A DNA stretch of 64,000 nt from Aspidiotus rigidus (taxonomy: Eukaryota > Arthropoda > Insecta > Hemiptera > Diaspididae), in contig JAVHKY010000012.1 of assembly GCA_035079385.1 (NCBI GenBank), forward strand, positions 3,702,501-3,766,500, in the 5' to 3' direction. This document shows, piece after piece, positions 33,738-44,765 of this stretch. Position 1 is the first letter of the stretch. Each line of letters begins with the position of its first letter. Below the pieces are notes generated by a model. It was not told the origin of the DNA. It made no database searches and worked only from the letters and a program-made list of their open reading frames with translations. A program made the translations under genes and the position numbers.

Positions 33738-36441
33738 TCCCGGTTGACGGAATCTGACAGATAACAGAATTCTTACAGAAGTGGTAGAATTCTGGCAGAA
33801 TTTAAAAGTACTGCCATTAGTCTGTTGTCATTCTCAAAATATTTTGCTGTCATCATTGTGTCAGAATTAAAGCAGAATGGTCACAGAATACAAACGTTTG
33901 GTAAAAACAGAAATGTGAGAAAAAAAAAAAAAAAAATGTAATGTCGTTTTCACTTTAGTATTGTATTAGAAATCTGTTGAAGTTGTGATACAATTTCTAC
34001 AAGATATAATGAAGATTTACAACATGAATGTTACAGGATTACGACACAATTGTGACAGAAACATAATGAAATTATTTACCTGATTCCGTGGATTAGAGGA
34101 GGATGCCAACTTGCCGAACATTGATTGTAGGCAATTTTGGTGTAGATTGAATTCAAATCATTTCATAAAGATATAGATTATAATTTTTTCGTTCCAACTT
34201 GATGACCAAACCATAATTATTTAAAAAGAAATTTGATTTTTCAGAATAAAAATACGGATTTAGTGATAATTTTTTTGTTTTTCCATAATATTATTGAAAA
34301 ATTGTAGAAACTTGTACATAACACAATTTAGAATTTTTCAATAAAATTTTTATCAGAGCCCGTATTTTCAACGCTAGAAATGAGGAGTTCTAGCAATTTA
34401 ATGTTACATTTTTGACATTATTTGGAATTGAAAAAAAAAAAAATGAAAAAAAACGCGTTTTTAGTGCTTTTACAAACCCACAACTAGAATTACCTATTCA
34501 ATTTCTATTAAAATTACGTGATTTTTTACCAAAATAAACAAATTTTGGCGATCAAACTCATCAATACAAAACCATAGCAAATTTTTTTATCAAAATTTTT
34601 AATTTTTCAATTTTGGATTAAAAATAAAAAAATACTATCCAATATTTACCAAAATTGCTGAATTTTGCTTATTTTCACCAAAATTCAGCAAAGTTTGTTC
34701 AAGATTTTATAATTTTGGACGAGATATTATAACAAACTGGTCATTTTCGGCCTCATTCTGCTTTAAGCCCCAATTTTGGCAAAATAAGATTTTTATACAG
34801 GATTTGTCAAATTTTCCGCGTAAATACAAAATATACTGTATACTTCCATCTGTAATGTTTGATATAAGTTTGAATTGGTTCTGTACATGGTAGGCAACTC
34901 GAAAAAAATTCTAAGACCCGAAGAATCTGTAGAACTTTTTGAAAAGAAAGACTGAACTTCTATCTGATTTCCAAGCTTCCTACCCTTAGAAAAAGGTTTT
35001 GACAATTTCCGAGAAACCCTGACTCTAATTATAATAATAAACCTAGCTCTCAAACTAGATAATCAAACTCTTATGGATTTAGGGATTTCAATTACTTTAA
35101 TAAATTTTGAAGTATAAGGCAACCAATAATATTATTTAAAAATGAGTTGATGGATGAAAAAATGTCCAGAAAAGTTCCCAAGTTTTTCTTGAAGGCCCAA
35201 AATGCATGTACCTACATATTTTAAACTAGGGCATGAGAAGAATTAATTAATTTTGAATGAAAAAGTGAAAGCAATTTTGATTCTCAATATTCCTGAAGTT
35301 TTCTTCTTTCCTTTTTTTCTTTCTTTTTTTCCTTCTGTTTTTTTTTTTTTTTTTTTCAACGAGCTATTTTACTATACATAGGGGGTCGTTAGCTTTTACT
35401 TAGGGAGAAAATATTGGGGTTGAATGAATTTGTAACAGTATAAGGACCGGAGGAAGTCAAGAGCGTCAGTAATGGATTCTGGTTTTTGAAGAGAACAAAG
35501 GAGACTTGAGAGGGGACGGAGAATGGTTTCTTGAGGTTTAGGAGGTACGGAAAAGTGAAGAAATGGGAGACATATAACTCCTCAGCTTGGCATTATTGGC
35601 ATGAGGGTGGAGTGAACGGCCCTGGGAAAAGGAAGAAGTGAGTTAGGGTGTGCTAAATTCTTAGTCGTTCTATAACTATTTAATTCTTCATGGCGTGTGG
35701 CATGAGGAACGAATTGACGATAGAAATCAGGAATTTTTAACTAAACAAAGTTCATTATGGGGTTCAGAGGACCGCAAGAAAGTTGACGGTAAGCGATAAT
35801 GAGCGTCTTGAATTTTCTGTGAAACTTGAAAATGATAAAGAATTGGAATCAGGAAGTTTAACCTCTGTTGGATGTGATCATAACATTTTTAGAAGAGACT
35901 CTAAACGCTTTGGAGAAAAAGAGTCAACTTACGCATAAGATGACATTAAACTAAGTTTACCTTACAGCTGAGCTAAGGGAGAGGAACACGAAAAAAAATT
36001 TCAGGCTGCAAACCAGGAGCCAAAAAGGGAAATGATCAGCAGGTTCTGGGCTAGCTCGATTAATATTAAACTGGACTCATTTTTAGGTAAGAAACTCAAT
36101 AGGCTAAATATTCTTGTAGCTTCTCTGTCACAATTTTGAAGACAAAATTCTCACAATATTCTAGGCCTAACGCAAATTGAGAGATATTTTGACAGGAATA
36201 TTGCAGATTGGCAGCATTCTATCACATTCTCTGTCTTAATCTCAACAGCAGAATCCTCACAGTATTTTACACACATAATAACAGTATTCTTACAAAATGA
36301 TACCTGAAGTGACACAATTTTAACAGAATTGTAACAGAACTAACAGAATCCTCACATTCTGACCGATGGCAGAATAGGTCCCACATTCCGACAGAATTAT
36401 TGCTGATTGGCGTGGCATTCTGTCTTTTCCGTCAACCGGGA
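33738..36441. mobile_element. 2.7-kb non-autonomous DNA transposon with TA duplications
   Basis: The ends are exact inverted copies, TCCCGGTTGACGGAA at 33738 and its complement ending at 36441, each next to TA (33736-33737, 36442-36443). Both subterminal regions are dense in ACAGAAT/CACAGAAT motifs (33755-33960 and 36130-36380). No transposase is encoded. A LINE 3' fragment is nested inside (35338-35690). TA duplication suggests Tc1/mariner-like mobilisation, but the internal repeats and large size leave the superfamily open. Confidence 0.8.
35338..35690 (-). mobile_element. LINE 3' fragment nested in the TA transposon
   Basis: On the minus strand the segment reads CTCCACCCTCATGCCAATAA, then a frame with a NQNPLLTLLTSS-like stretch related to 53-250, and ends in AACTCGTTG plus a poly-A (a T-run at 35339-35356 on +). 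It is the same 3' end as at 250-286. This gives a relative order: TA transposon first, LINE second. Confidence 0.65.
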
Positions 36442-36443
36442 TA

Positions 36444-37267
36444 AAAGACTGCTCAATGGGAGAAATGAACAAATTTACTTGATTTGACTACCTATCTCTT
36501 CACAATTTTACCCAAATAATATAATATTTCAAGTTTCATTTTTAAAATAAATTTTTGAATTTAAGTTTACGGCCGATAAATTGGCCTAGCAAGTCCGTCG
36601 GGCAAATCAATTCATTACCGCGTATAATTGATCTCTATATTCCTTAGGTACCGTATTTTCCGTCACAGGAAAATTCAATCACTAGCTGTCGATAAGTTGA
36701 TGAACTCCAGAATAAAGGATGTTCTTAAGATTCATTCTGAATGTAAGCCTATAAGTATAGAAACAGAAAAGTGTTTTTCTGCATACATGGTTGTCAAAGT
36801 TCATTTTGATTGGCTAAAAACAGTTGGTAAAGTAGAATTTTACCCACTGATTTCGGTGGGTAAAGTTAATTCAGTGTTGCCAAACAAAAGAATCAAACGC
36901 CGTTGACTAGTATCAGAAAATCCCATCATACCCCAATAAATTACAACAAAACTCGGAAAAATTATACCCGTTCTTTAAAATAAAATGAATATTGCTGAAT
37001 TCCGTTCTAGTTTAATATTCATCCTGCTAAAATTTCATAATTTGATCATATCAACAATTTTCTGTGTATAATATATAGTTTGATAACAGTGATACACTGA
37101 TTCATAAGAGAATCCCGCCATTTCCCCAATTTTTCAATAGAAAACTTCCTCTTCCTCACACAGTTCCTCGTTCCTCCATCAAAATTCGTTTTCATAATTG
37201 ATATAACAATACGCCGCTACCATTGACGTCCTTTGAGAACGATCGAGAATTCGAAGAACTATCAAAT
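36444..37267. other. No gene recognised; upstream of Crypton copy 1
   Basis: AT-rich. 37223-37267 is open in the recombinase frame and encodes a near copy of the next 14 codons (SFENDREFEELSN / SFENDHEFEEPSD), i.e. a 42-bp tandem duplication at the start of the gene; the upstream unit lacks an ATG. Confidence 0.5.
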
Positions 37268-38541
37268 ATGTCGTTTGAGAACGACCATGAATTCGAAGAA
37301 CCATCAGATTTGTCGCGGTCACGACGTGAAAGAGCTGAAGAAATCAAAAATCAGCTATTGCCTTCCGCATCTAGAAAGAAGTACTTAACCACTTACAATA
37401 ATTTCATTATGTGGTCAAGAAAACACGCATCAGGCTCTTTCGACAAAGATACGCTACTTATATACTTCGATTATTTAGTGGGGAAACCTATCGCTCCTCC
37501 TACTCTCTGGAGTTACTACTCTATGTTGAAGAGTACTCTCGCAACGTATCATAAAATCAATATTGAAAAATATTGCCAGTTGAATGCGTTCATTAAGAGA
37601 CAAAATGAGAACTACGTTCCGACAAAAGCGCCGATTTTTCACCCTGAAGAACTTAAAAATTTCATAGCTAATGCTTTAGACCATGATTACTTGGCAATTA
37701 AAACGGTTGCGGTATTCGGCTTATTTGGAGCTTTAAGGTGCGATGAATTCACAAAAATGCTCATTCAACATGTTCGAAAAGAAGGTAATAATATTATTGT
37801 AGTTGACGTACCTGATACGAAGAATAAGGTACCGAGAAAGTTCGTTATTGATAATCCAGAATTTATTAAAATAGTCGATAAATACAGGTCTTTGCGACCA
37901 CAAAGTACAGATACTGATCGATTTTTTATGCACTATGCAAAAGGAAGATGCACACGTCAAGTAATTGGTATCAATTCATTTTATAAAATGCCAGGAGAAA
38001 TTGCCGAGTTCTTAAAATTGCCAAATTCAGACGCATACACAGGTCATTCGTTTCGTAGATCATCAGCTTCAATGATGGCAAATGCAGGCGCTAGTACACG
38101 AATGCCTACTACAAAAACATGGTGGTTGGAAATCGGCAAAAATTGCTGAACAATATGTCGAAGATAGCACACGGTTCAAACTAAAAACAGCGATGTTTTA
38201 TAAATGCAGCATTTCAAGATTTTCATTTATCTTCTACCAATAACGAAAACCTTACAGATGACTCATCAGCTGTACTGCGAACATCATCAGTTGCATCTAC
38301 GAATTCTCAATCACGATCACATACACTTTCTGAAAATTAAAATAATGAAAACTCCCGTAAGTCTGCTGAAAATCCGAATACTGTTGTAAGTGGAATTAAT
38401 TTAGATGATTTCATTATCGAAGAATTTGCGCAAGAATTTTCTCCGGCAGAGGTTTCAAAACCACTTGTATGCGGAGGTAATACGTACCATTTTAACAATT
38501 GTAACAATGTCAAGATTATTATTAACAATTCCAAGCAATGA
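37268..38541 (+). pseudogene. Crypton-type tyrosine recombinase, copy 1, frameshifted
   Basis: The first ATG is at 37268, and the frame is open to 38149. The N-terminal part (to about 37620) has the helical core-binding character of tyrosine recombinases (SASRKKYLTTYNNFIMW, TLWSYYSMLKSTLATYHKIN). The catalytic domain shows the first arginine in GLFGALRCDEF (about 37730) and the HxxR block TGHSFRRSSAS (38040-38070). The expected GGW block and the nucleophilic tyrosine (GGWKSAKIAEQYVED, tyrosine codon 38154-38156) are present but one frame over, so a one-base insertion (or two-base loss) near 38110-38120 kills the protein. The C-terminus, in broken frame, ends with YHFNNCNNVKIII before TGA at 38539-38541. 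It matches 47471-49254 along its length. It lacks the introns recognisable in copy 2, so it may be the intronless form. Confidence 0.85.
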
Positions 38542-38982
38542 GTTTGCTGAATTTTGATCAGCAACCATATTGATCTCCAATTTTTGTTCCATCTCCAAAT
38601 TTGGTCTCTAGAAGTCAATTTATTATTTTTTCTCAACCTTGTGTTCATTTTAGTCATTTTCCTGTTGTTTGTGTGATCAAACTTGATCTCTGAAAGAAGA
38701 TTTATCATTTTTTCTCTTGTTAATAAATGATTTTGCAAATTTCTTATTCATGCATCACTCGCCTTTATAAACCGCTACAACAAATTAATATCGTCAAAGA
38801 AGAAAGGAAATCCACTGAATAGAAAGATCGACGGCAGCCACTGGCATTCTGGCAATAAATACTCCGATTTTCTAATATATTATGAATTATGATACACACG
38901 TGATACACAATATTCATTGAATCAATAAAAATGATAACATGAATACACAATACAGGATAAATAAACCAGACTCTGTGATGAA
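38542..38982. other. No gene recognised
   Basis: Spacer between Crypton copy 1 and the foldback element; presumably Crypton 3' flank. The last five bases (ATGAA, 38978-38982) are repeated at 46321-46325. Confidence 0.6.
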
Positions 38983-39201
38983 CCACGGCCTACTTTATAT
39001 AAGGCCGGAATGTAGCGAAGTCACAACGTCGCACTCTAAAATCAGTGGATACAGGTTTACATCAGTGAACTCAATTTGTAGTATGAGACTAGCTGGAACG
39101 CGCGCTGAACGAAGAAAAGAGAGAGAAAGAAGATATTCTGATCAACGGGGCTCCGTCGTTTCATGCACGCTTGACGAAAAAAGAGAGAGAAAAGAGATAT
39201 T

Positions 39202-39374
39202 TGTCAGAGTATAGCGCTCCCTACAGAATTCACGCATACTGCTAAGCTTCATACTTCGCACCTTACCCCAATCCCAAACCTAAACTCGTACTTCTATTGT
39301 CGGTGCACTTCAGTCCTACTTCAACGGCTGTATCGAACACCGCAGTATTTCATGATTTCAACATTTCATTGTCA
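39202..39374 (+). repeat. 5' LTR of the copia element
   Basis: 173 bp, beginning TGTCAGAGTATAGCG and ending TTTCATTGTCA. I compared it base by base with 45701-45873 and found no difference. It is short for a copia LTR. No clear TATA box or AATAAA is visible inside it, so promoter and poly-A signals are unusual or cryptic. Confidence 0.95.
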
Positions 39375-39391
39375 TGGCAGCAGAACGCTGG
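39375..39391 (+). promoter_or_regulatory. Primer-binding site of the copia element
   Basis: TGGCAGCAGAACGCTGG starts directly after the LTR's terminal CA. TGG pairs with a tRNA CCA end, and the following bases resemble the complement of the insect initiator-Met tRNA 3' end (TGGTAGCAGAGC from general knowledge; two mismatches in the first 12). The tRNA identity is inferred. Confidence 0.6.
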
Positions 39392-39569
39392 TATTATTAT
39401 TATTAGTTTTGCGACCTCTAATTCAATTACGTATTTCCAAAACAAAAACACATCGCAAACTGTTAAAAGTGAATCGGTGGCTGTGTTTCGTACTGAGAAT
39501 CAACACTTCGGATTTTGGGACTTCGGCACGTGTTAGTCATCTGATTTGTTTCAGAGGTAAAATTCACGA

Positions 39570-42500
39570 ATGGCTCCTACTCGCAAGGTACGAATTTCAC
39601 GTAAAAAGCAGAAGGACACTGTTGGTACTGGTGAAGATGTACCTGCTCCGAAAAAGGTTTCAAAGCAAGGTGAGTTTTCTGGCACCAGTAAATCTAACTC
39701 AAATGAATCCGAGGAAGATGAAATACTTAAACTTTGTCCGGAAGAGGAACCTCTCACAGAAACCGATCGCGTCATTAAAGATCTGAGCAGTAACGATGAT
39801 GAAGTTAATCACGGGGATACGTCGAACTCGAATGATGAAAACGAATATTCTTCGCCGCGTAAGTCATTTAACGGTCAACGTCGATCAACAAATTCGAGAA
39901 GTCGATCGACATCTTCAAAATCTTCGAGATCGAGAAGTCGATCAACATCTTCGAAATCTTCGAAAACTTCGTCTCGTAATTCTTCATCTAGTTCCTCGCT
40001 GAGCTCGTCTCCTGTCCGTAAGAAACGACAACATCGTCGTCGTAATCACAGGAATGATACAATTAATCCGGCTACAATTCAAGCGTTAACTCAGATTGTT
40101 AAAATGGTTTTCGAAGAGAAAAATAATTCAAACTCTCTCTCATTCTCAAACGCGGTAAATCAACTCACGTCTGAAGAAGCAAGGTGGGCTGTTCTAGACA
40201 AGAAGTTCGGAAATTCTTTTGTTCCGCGTGTGTATGCCGAACACGAAAAACTTACGGGAGTTAATAATTTCCTCCATTGGGAAGAATTAATTAAGCTGGA
40301 ATTGAAAACCCAAAATCTAACTGGATTTATCAAAGTGAATAAGGCTGAAGGTTTAATTGAAGTATCACCAGCGAAACGAGAACAACTGGATGCGCAAGCG
40401 CTTCACTTGATTCGGAATTCCATATCTAAGAATATTGTATCAACAATTCGTAATACTGAGTCGGCGTTTTCAGCTATGCAGGAGCTGGAGAAATTGTACA
40501 ACGGAAATCGTATGCTCGATCTAGTGACGCTTGATAATAAATTCGATAACTTGAGATTCATGGTTGGTTTCTCACGTGAAAGATTTGTTGGTGACTACAA
40601 AAGATATTTGGAAGAATATGAGAAAAGAGGCACAAGTTACTCTGATGAGCACAAAATCTCCAGGTTCCTACAGAAGATTGAAGGAATTTTTGATCCGTAT
40701 AATCAATTCAACACCTTTTTCAATCAGATCGCCACCACTGACAAGGAAAAACTGACATTTCAGTACGTTGCGGAAAAATTTCTACAAATGGCCGTCAAAA
40801 ATTCGAGTAAGTCTATAAGATGTACAAATTCTAAGTATAACTCACATAATTCTACCTCAGATAACTCAAAGATATCTCTCACCACGATCACTAATTCTTG
40901 TTCTAACTCAAGTGATAACTCAAATACTCCTATAATAATTAATGAAATATTTCTTTCAGACAAGGAACAGACCTTGAAACGCAAGAATGCGAATCTCTCC
41001 AATTCTTCTGGCTTTAATAAAGCAAATGTGTCCAAGAAACCTCGTTTTGATAATTCCAAGCGCGAAGATTTGCAAAAGAAACCAAACGTCAGTGGACAAT
41101 CTAAGAAACCGGTGGAAAAGAACGTTGCCAAGGGTGATAAATTCGCGGCAGTTCCTTTACACAAAAAATATACCAAAGAACAGATGGACCAGCTCAAGTC
41201 GATGACATCAGAAGAGAAGGAAAAAGTCAGATGTTCGAAATGTCAAGAATATTTTCATGATGAAAAGTCATGTCCTAGACCTGGGCCCCATTGTTTTGCT
41301 TGTAAACGATATGACCATGTTCTAAAGGATTGTAAATATCTCAAAAGTGAGTCAAAGTCTGGTATTTCTATTGATTCTTTGAACTTCGAAAGTAAAGCTG
41401 TACTATTAATTGATTCAGCCGCGTCCCATCATGGAACAAATGAATCTAACTCGTTGATATCTTATGTAAATCATGAAAATCCAATACCTGTCAAGACAGC
41501 AACAGGTGATAAAATTTGTAACTCTATTGGTGAAGGGACTCTTCCTGTAGCCCTGATCTTTGGAAAAGTCACTAGCAAACTACTCATTGAGAAAGTACAA
41601 CACGTTCCGGAGTTGAAAGAATCAATACTTAGTGTTAAATCGTTTAATAAACAATTTAAAACGTCACTAATGCTAAATGAAAAATCTGGGTACTTATATT
41701 CTAGAAAATTAAGAAGGAAGCTGTCCTTAATCTCGCTGCGTAATAACTTCTACTATCTGCCAGTCTTGACGCCGGTGAAAAATACCGAAGCCTTTGAATT
41801 AAATAAGGTTAGTCTAGATCTATGTCAACCAATTGACAAAAAGTCAGTTCGCAAACTCAAAAGAAAACTTAATCCTGAACAAAAAGCTAAATTAAATGCT
41901 GAAGGAAAACTAATCCATCGGCGCTTTGCTCATTTAAATGCGGCTTATGTCAATCGGTTGAAGTATGTAACTGTTGGTTTAGAAAATTATAACTGTGTTG
42001 AGAAAACTCAATTATGTCTAACGTGTGGTCTGGCAAAACTCACTAGAAAAGAATTTGACCGCGACAGAGAAAGAGCTACTCGTCCTGGTGAAATAATTCA
42101 TGCTGATCTCATGGGAAAGATTGACCCACCCACGTTTGATTTTAAAGAAAATTACATTCTGTGCATACTTGACGATTTCACAAGATATCTACAGGTCTTC
42201 CTGCTTGAGAGAAAATCTGATGCATATGAAAGTATCGATGAAGCCTTTAAATTCATCCAATCTAACCATCCTGGTTCTGGTCAATTTCGTCTATTCAGGT
42301 CAGACCATGGTGGGGAATTTGACAATTTGAGGCTTAAATCACTCCTATCAAAATATGGTGCAATTTTTGATTTCTCTGAACCGTACACACATCAGCATAA
42401 TGCCACTATTGAACGCATAAATCTAGATGTACAGAGGTGGGGTCGTGCCTTGATGTTAGAGTCTGGCTTTCCAACTAACCTATGGGGGCTGGCAATTAAA

Positions 42501-44765
42501 ACTGCAGCTTATCTCTTTAATAGAATACCTCACATAGCTATCAACTTTATAACTCCATTTGAAAAATTCTTTGAGAAAATCCCGGATGTTTCAAATATCA
42601 GAATCTTTGGTTCTAGAGCTCTTGTTTTTCAAGAAAATATTCCACGAAGTAAGAAAATTAATCCGAGAGCTCAAATCATGTACCTATCTGGCTTTACTAA
42701 TACAGGTTATGAATTCTATGATCCTGAATCTAAGACAATGGTTGAGTCATGTAATGTAATCATTCAAGAATTCAAACAATTTAGAGATGATTATCCCTCT
42801 CTGAAAACAGAAATATTTCGACTTATAAATGAAGATAACTCAGAAAGTTCTAAAGCTATAGAAAATTCAAATACACTGATAACAGTAGATGATGATTCAA
42901 CTATAAATAAAGTCACCGAGAAAAATCAAAATACCATAAATGAAAATAATTCTAGTGAATCTCATGAAAAAACGACTATAATACCTAATCAATTATCAAA
43001 TGAAAATAAATCACTTAATTCTGATGATATAATCACTGAAATTGAATTTGACTGGGATAACTCTAATTCTGTGGGTTCCAACTATTCTAACGTAAATGAT
43101 TTGGAAACCGATAATATAGAAGAAGTAACTTATGAAATTGAAATTGATCATCTAAACATGATGAACAAAAATAACTCTCAAGATGTATTTAACCAACTTT
43201 TTAAAAATAGCTCTATCTATACAGAGGAACCTATTTCCTATAAAGAAGCAATGTCTCCGAAAAATAAAGCAAAATGGCTACAACCAATTCAAAATGAGTT
43301 GGATGCCATGGTACAATTCGATGTATGGGAAATTGTACCCAGAACTAAAGACATGAAAATCATACCACTACGGTGGTTGTTTGCTACAAAAGACGATGGA
43401 ACTGCTAGACCTAGATTAGTTGCTGTTGGCTGCAGAGACACTGAAATATACTTGAAAGAGGAAAAATGTGCTCCTACACCATCAGCAATTACAATCAGGT
43501 GGTTCCTGGCCCTCTCAATTAAAAAGGAATGGGATATAACTCAAATTGATTTCAAAAGTGCTTTCCTCAATGGAAAGATAGATAGAGAAAAATACGTTTC
43601 GGTGCCCGAGGGTCTTGAAATAGATAAATCAAAATATGTCTGTAAATTAAAGAAAGCAATCTATGGCCTGGCAATTGCGCCTAGATGTTGGTACCTAACT
43701 TTGAGCAAATACCTCACGGAAAACAATTTCAATACAAGCCCTCGTGAACCTAATGTTTACTTCAAGAAAAATAAAGAATTGCTAACGTTAATCTTAGTTT
43801 ATGTCGATGACTGCCTAATAACTGGCAACAATAAAAATGAAATTCTAAAGACCTTAAAAATACTTGAAAATCGGTTTTGGATCAAAAATCTTGGTTACCC
43901 TAAGAAATTCCTAGGTCTGGAAATAACTCACTACAGTCATAACTCAATTAAACTTCATCAGTCGACTATGACTAAACAAATCTTGAAGAATTATAGAATG
44001 CAAGATTCTAACACCAAACCAACCCCTATGATACCCTTAGGTAACCATAAAGATTTGAAACCAGAAAATGATAATGCTTTCCCATACAAACAAGCTGTAG
44101 GAGAGCTACTTTATCTAGCCAATACTTCTAGACCTGATATTACGTTCGCGGTGAACTATGCTGCTAGACAGCAAAGTAACCCAACAGATATACACTACAC
44201 CCTAGTTAAAAGAATTCTTCGTTACTTGCAACATACCCCCGAAGCGGGAATTGTCTACAGGAAAGGCAAAAATAACTTTGAAGCATGGGTAGATGCTGAT
44301 TTTGCAGGCGACCCAAAAACTCGAAGGTCAACCTCTGGCTATCTGATTTACGCCTATGGGTGCTTAATTGGATGGGCAACAAAACTGCAACCAAGTATTG
44401 CCGAAAGTTCGGGAGAAGCGGAATACATTGCATTAAATTTGGCTGCCCACGAACTACTCTTTGTAACTCGTCTGTGTGAAGAGGTTGTGGAAAAAGTAGA
44501 CTATCCCATCACTGTGTGGGAAGATAACACGACCGCTATAGGTAATTGCTTGACTACGTCTTCAAAATCTAGACTAAAACATGTAGAACTCATTTACTTC
44601 AAATGCAAAGAACTATGTAAACAAGGCCTAATCTCACCCAAGAAAATTGGAGGTAAAGATCAACTAGCTGACCTACTGACCAAAGCCCTCACACAAGACA
44701 CGTTTGAAAGACTTCGTAACGATATTCTAATTGATGCTCAGAAATTCTCCAAGAGTAAAATCTAG
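39570..44765 (+). CDS. Copia gag-pol polyprotein
   Basis: A single frame of 1731 codons; the ATG at 39570 is 195 bases after the LTR. Order by residue: basic N-terminus and a long Ser/Arg-rich tract (about 95-155); gag core; two zinc knuckles of CX2CX4HX4C form (about 554-592); aspartic protease with LIDSAASHH (about 612); GAG-preintegrase/integrase zinc finger (HRRFAHLN to CLTCGLAK, about 783-820); DDE integrase with HADLMGKI, FRSDHGGEF and NATIERIN (about 845, 911, 948). Reverse transcriptase follows with QIDFKSAFLNG (about 1324) and YVDD (about 1410), then RNase H with WVDADFAGD, SSGEAEYIAL, VWEDNTTAI and QLADLLTKAL (about 1572-1700). All catalytic acidic residues I can place are present. 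It is longer than typical copia polyproteins (about 1400), mainly from the Ser/Arg tract and Asn/Ser-rich linkers. The product would form particles, reverse-transcribe the RNA and integrate cDNA. Confidence 0.97.
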   Translation: MAPTRKVRISRKKQKDTVGTGEDVPAPKKVSKQGEFSGTSKSNSNESEEDEILKLCPEEEPLTETDRVIKDLSSNDDEVNHGDTSNSNDENEYSSPRKSFNGQRRSTNSRSRSTSSKSSRSRSRSTSSKSSKTSSRNSSSSSSLSSSPVRKKRQHRRRNHRNDTINPATIQALTQIVKMVFEEKNNSNSLSFSNAVNQLTSEEARWAVLDKKFGNSFVPRVYAEHEKLTGVNNFLHWEELIKLELKTQNLTGFIKVNKAEGLIEVSPAKREQLDAQALHLIRNSISKNIVSTIRNTESAFSAMQELEKLYNGNRMLDLVTLDNKFDNLRFMVGFSRERFVGDYKRYLEEYEKRGTSYSDEHKISRFLQKIEGIFDPYNQFNTFFNQIATTDKEKLTFQYVAEKFLQMAVKNSSKSIRCTNSKYNSHNSTSDNSKISLTTITNSCSNSSDNSNTPIIINEIFLSDKEQTLKRKNANLSNSSGFNKANVSKKPRFDNSKREDLQKKPNVSGQSKKPVEKNVAKGDKFAAVPLHKKYTKEQMDQLKSMTSEEKEKVRCSKCQEYFHDEKSCPRPGPHCFACKRYDHVLKDCKYLKSESKSGISIDSLNFESKAVLLIDSAASHHGTNESNSLISYVNHENPIPVKTATGDKICNSIGEGTLPVALIFGKVTSKLLIEKVQHVPELKESILSVKSFNKQFKTSLMLNEKSGYLYSRKLRRKLSLISLRNNFYYLPVLTPVKNTEAFELNKVSLDLCQPIDKKSVRKLKRKLNPEQKAKLNAEGKLIHRRFAHLNAAYVNRLKYVTVGLENYNCVEKTQLCLTCGLAKLTRKEFDRDRERATRPGEIIHADLMGKIDPPTFDFKENYILCILDDFTRYLQVFLLERKSDAYESIDEAFKFIQSNHPGSGQFRLFRSDHGGEFDNLRLKSLLSKYGAIFDFSEPYTHQHNATIERINLDVQRWGRALMLESGFPTNLWGLAIKTAAYLFNRIPHIAINFITPFEKFFEKIPDVSNIRIFGSRALVFQENIPRSKKINPRAQIMYLSGFTNTGYEFYDPESKTMVESCNVIIQEFKQFRDDYPSLKTEIFRLINEDNSESSKAIENSNTLITVDDDSTINKVTEKNQNTINENNSSESHEKTTIIPNQLSNENKSLNSDDIITEIEFDWDNSNSVGSNYSNVNDLETDNIEEVTYEIEIDHLNMMNKNNSQDVFNQLFKNSSIYTEEPISYKEAMSPKNKAKWLQPIQNELDAMVQFDVWEIVPRTKDMKIIPLRWLFATKDDGTARPRLVAVGCRDTEIYLKEEKCAPTPSAITIRWFLALSIKKEWDITQIDFKSAFLNGKIDREKYVSVPEGLEIDKSKYVCKLKKAIYGLAIAPRCWYLTLSKYLTENNFNTSPREPNVYFKKNKELLTLILVYVDDCLITGNNKNEILKTLKILENRFWIKNLGYPKKFLGLEITHYSHNSIKLHQSTMTKQILKNYRMQDSNTKPTPMIPLGNHKDLKPENDNAFPYKQAVGELLYLANTSRPDITFAVNYAARQQSNPTDIHYTLVKRILRYLQHTPEAGIVYRKGKNNFEAWVDADFAGDPKTRRSTSGYLIYAYGCLIGWATKLQPSIAESSGEAEYIALNLAAHELLFVTRLCEEVVEKVDYPITVWEDNTTAIGNCLTTSSKSRLKHVELIYFKCKELCKQGLISPKKIGGKDQLADLLTKALTQDTFERLRNDILIDAQKFSKSKI

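Noticed and set aside
40760..41197. Minus-strand ORF of 145 codons within the copia
   Set aside because: Shadow of the intact gag-pol frame on the + strand.
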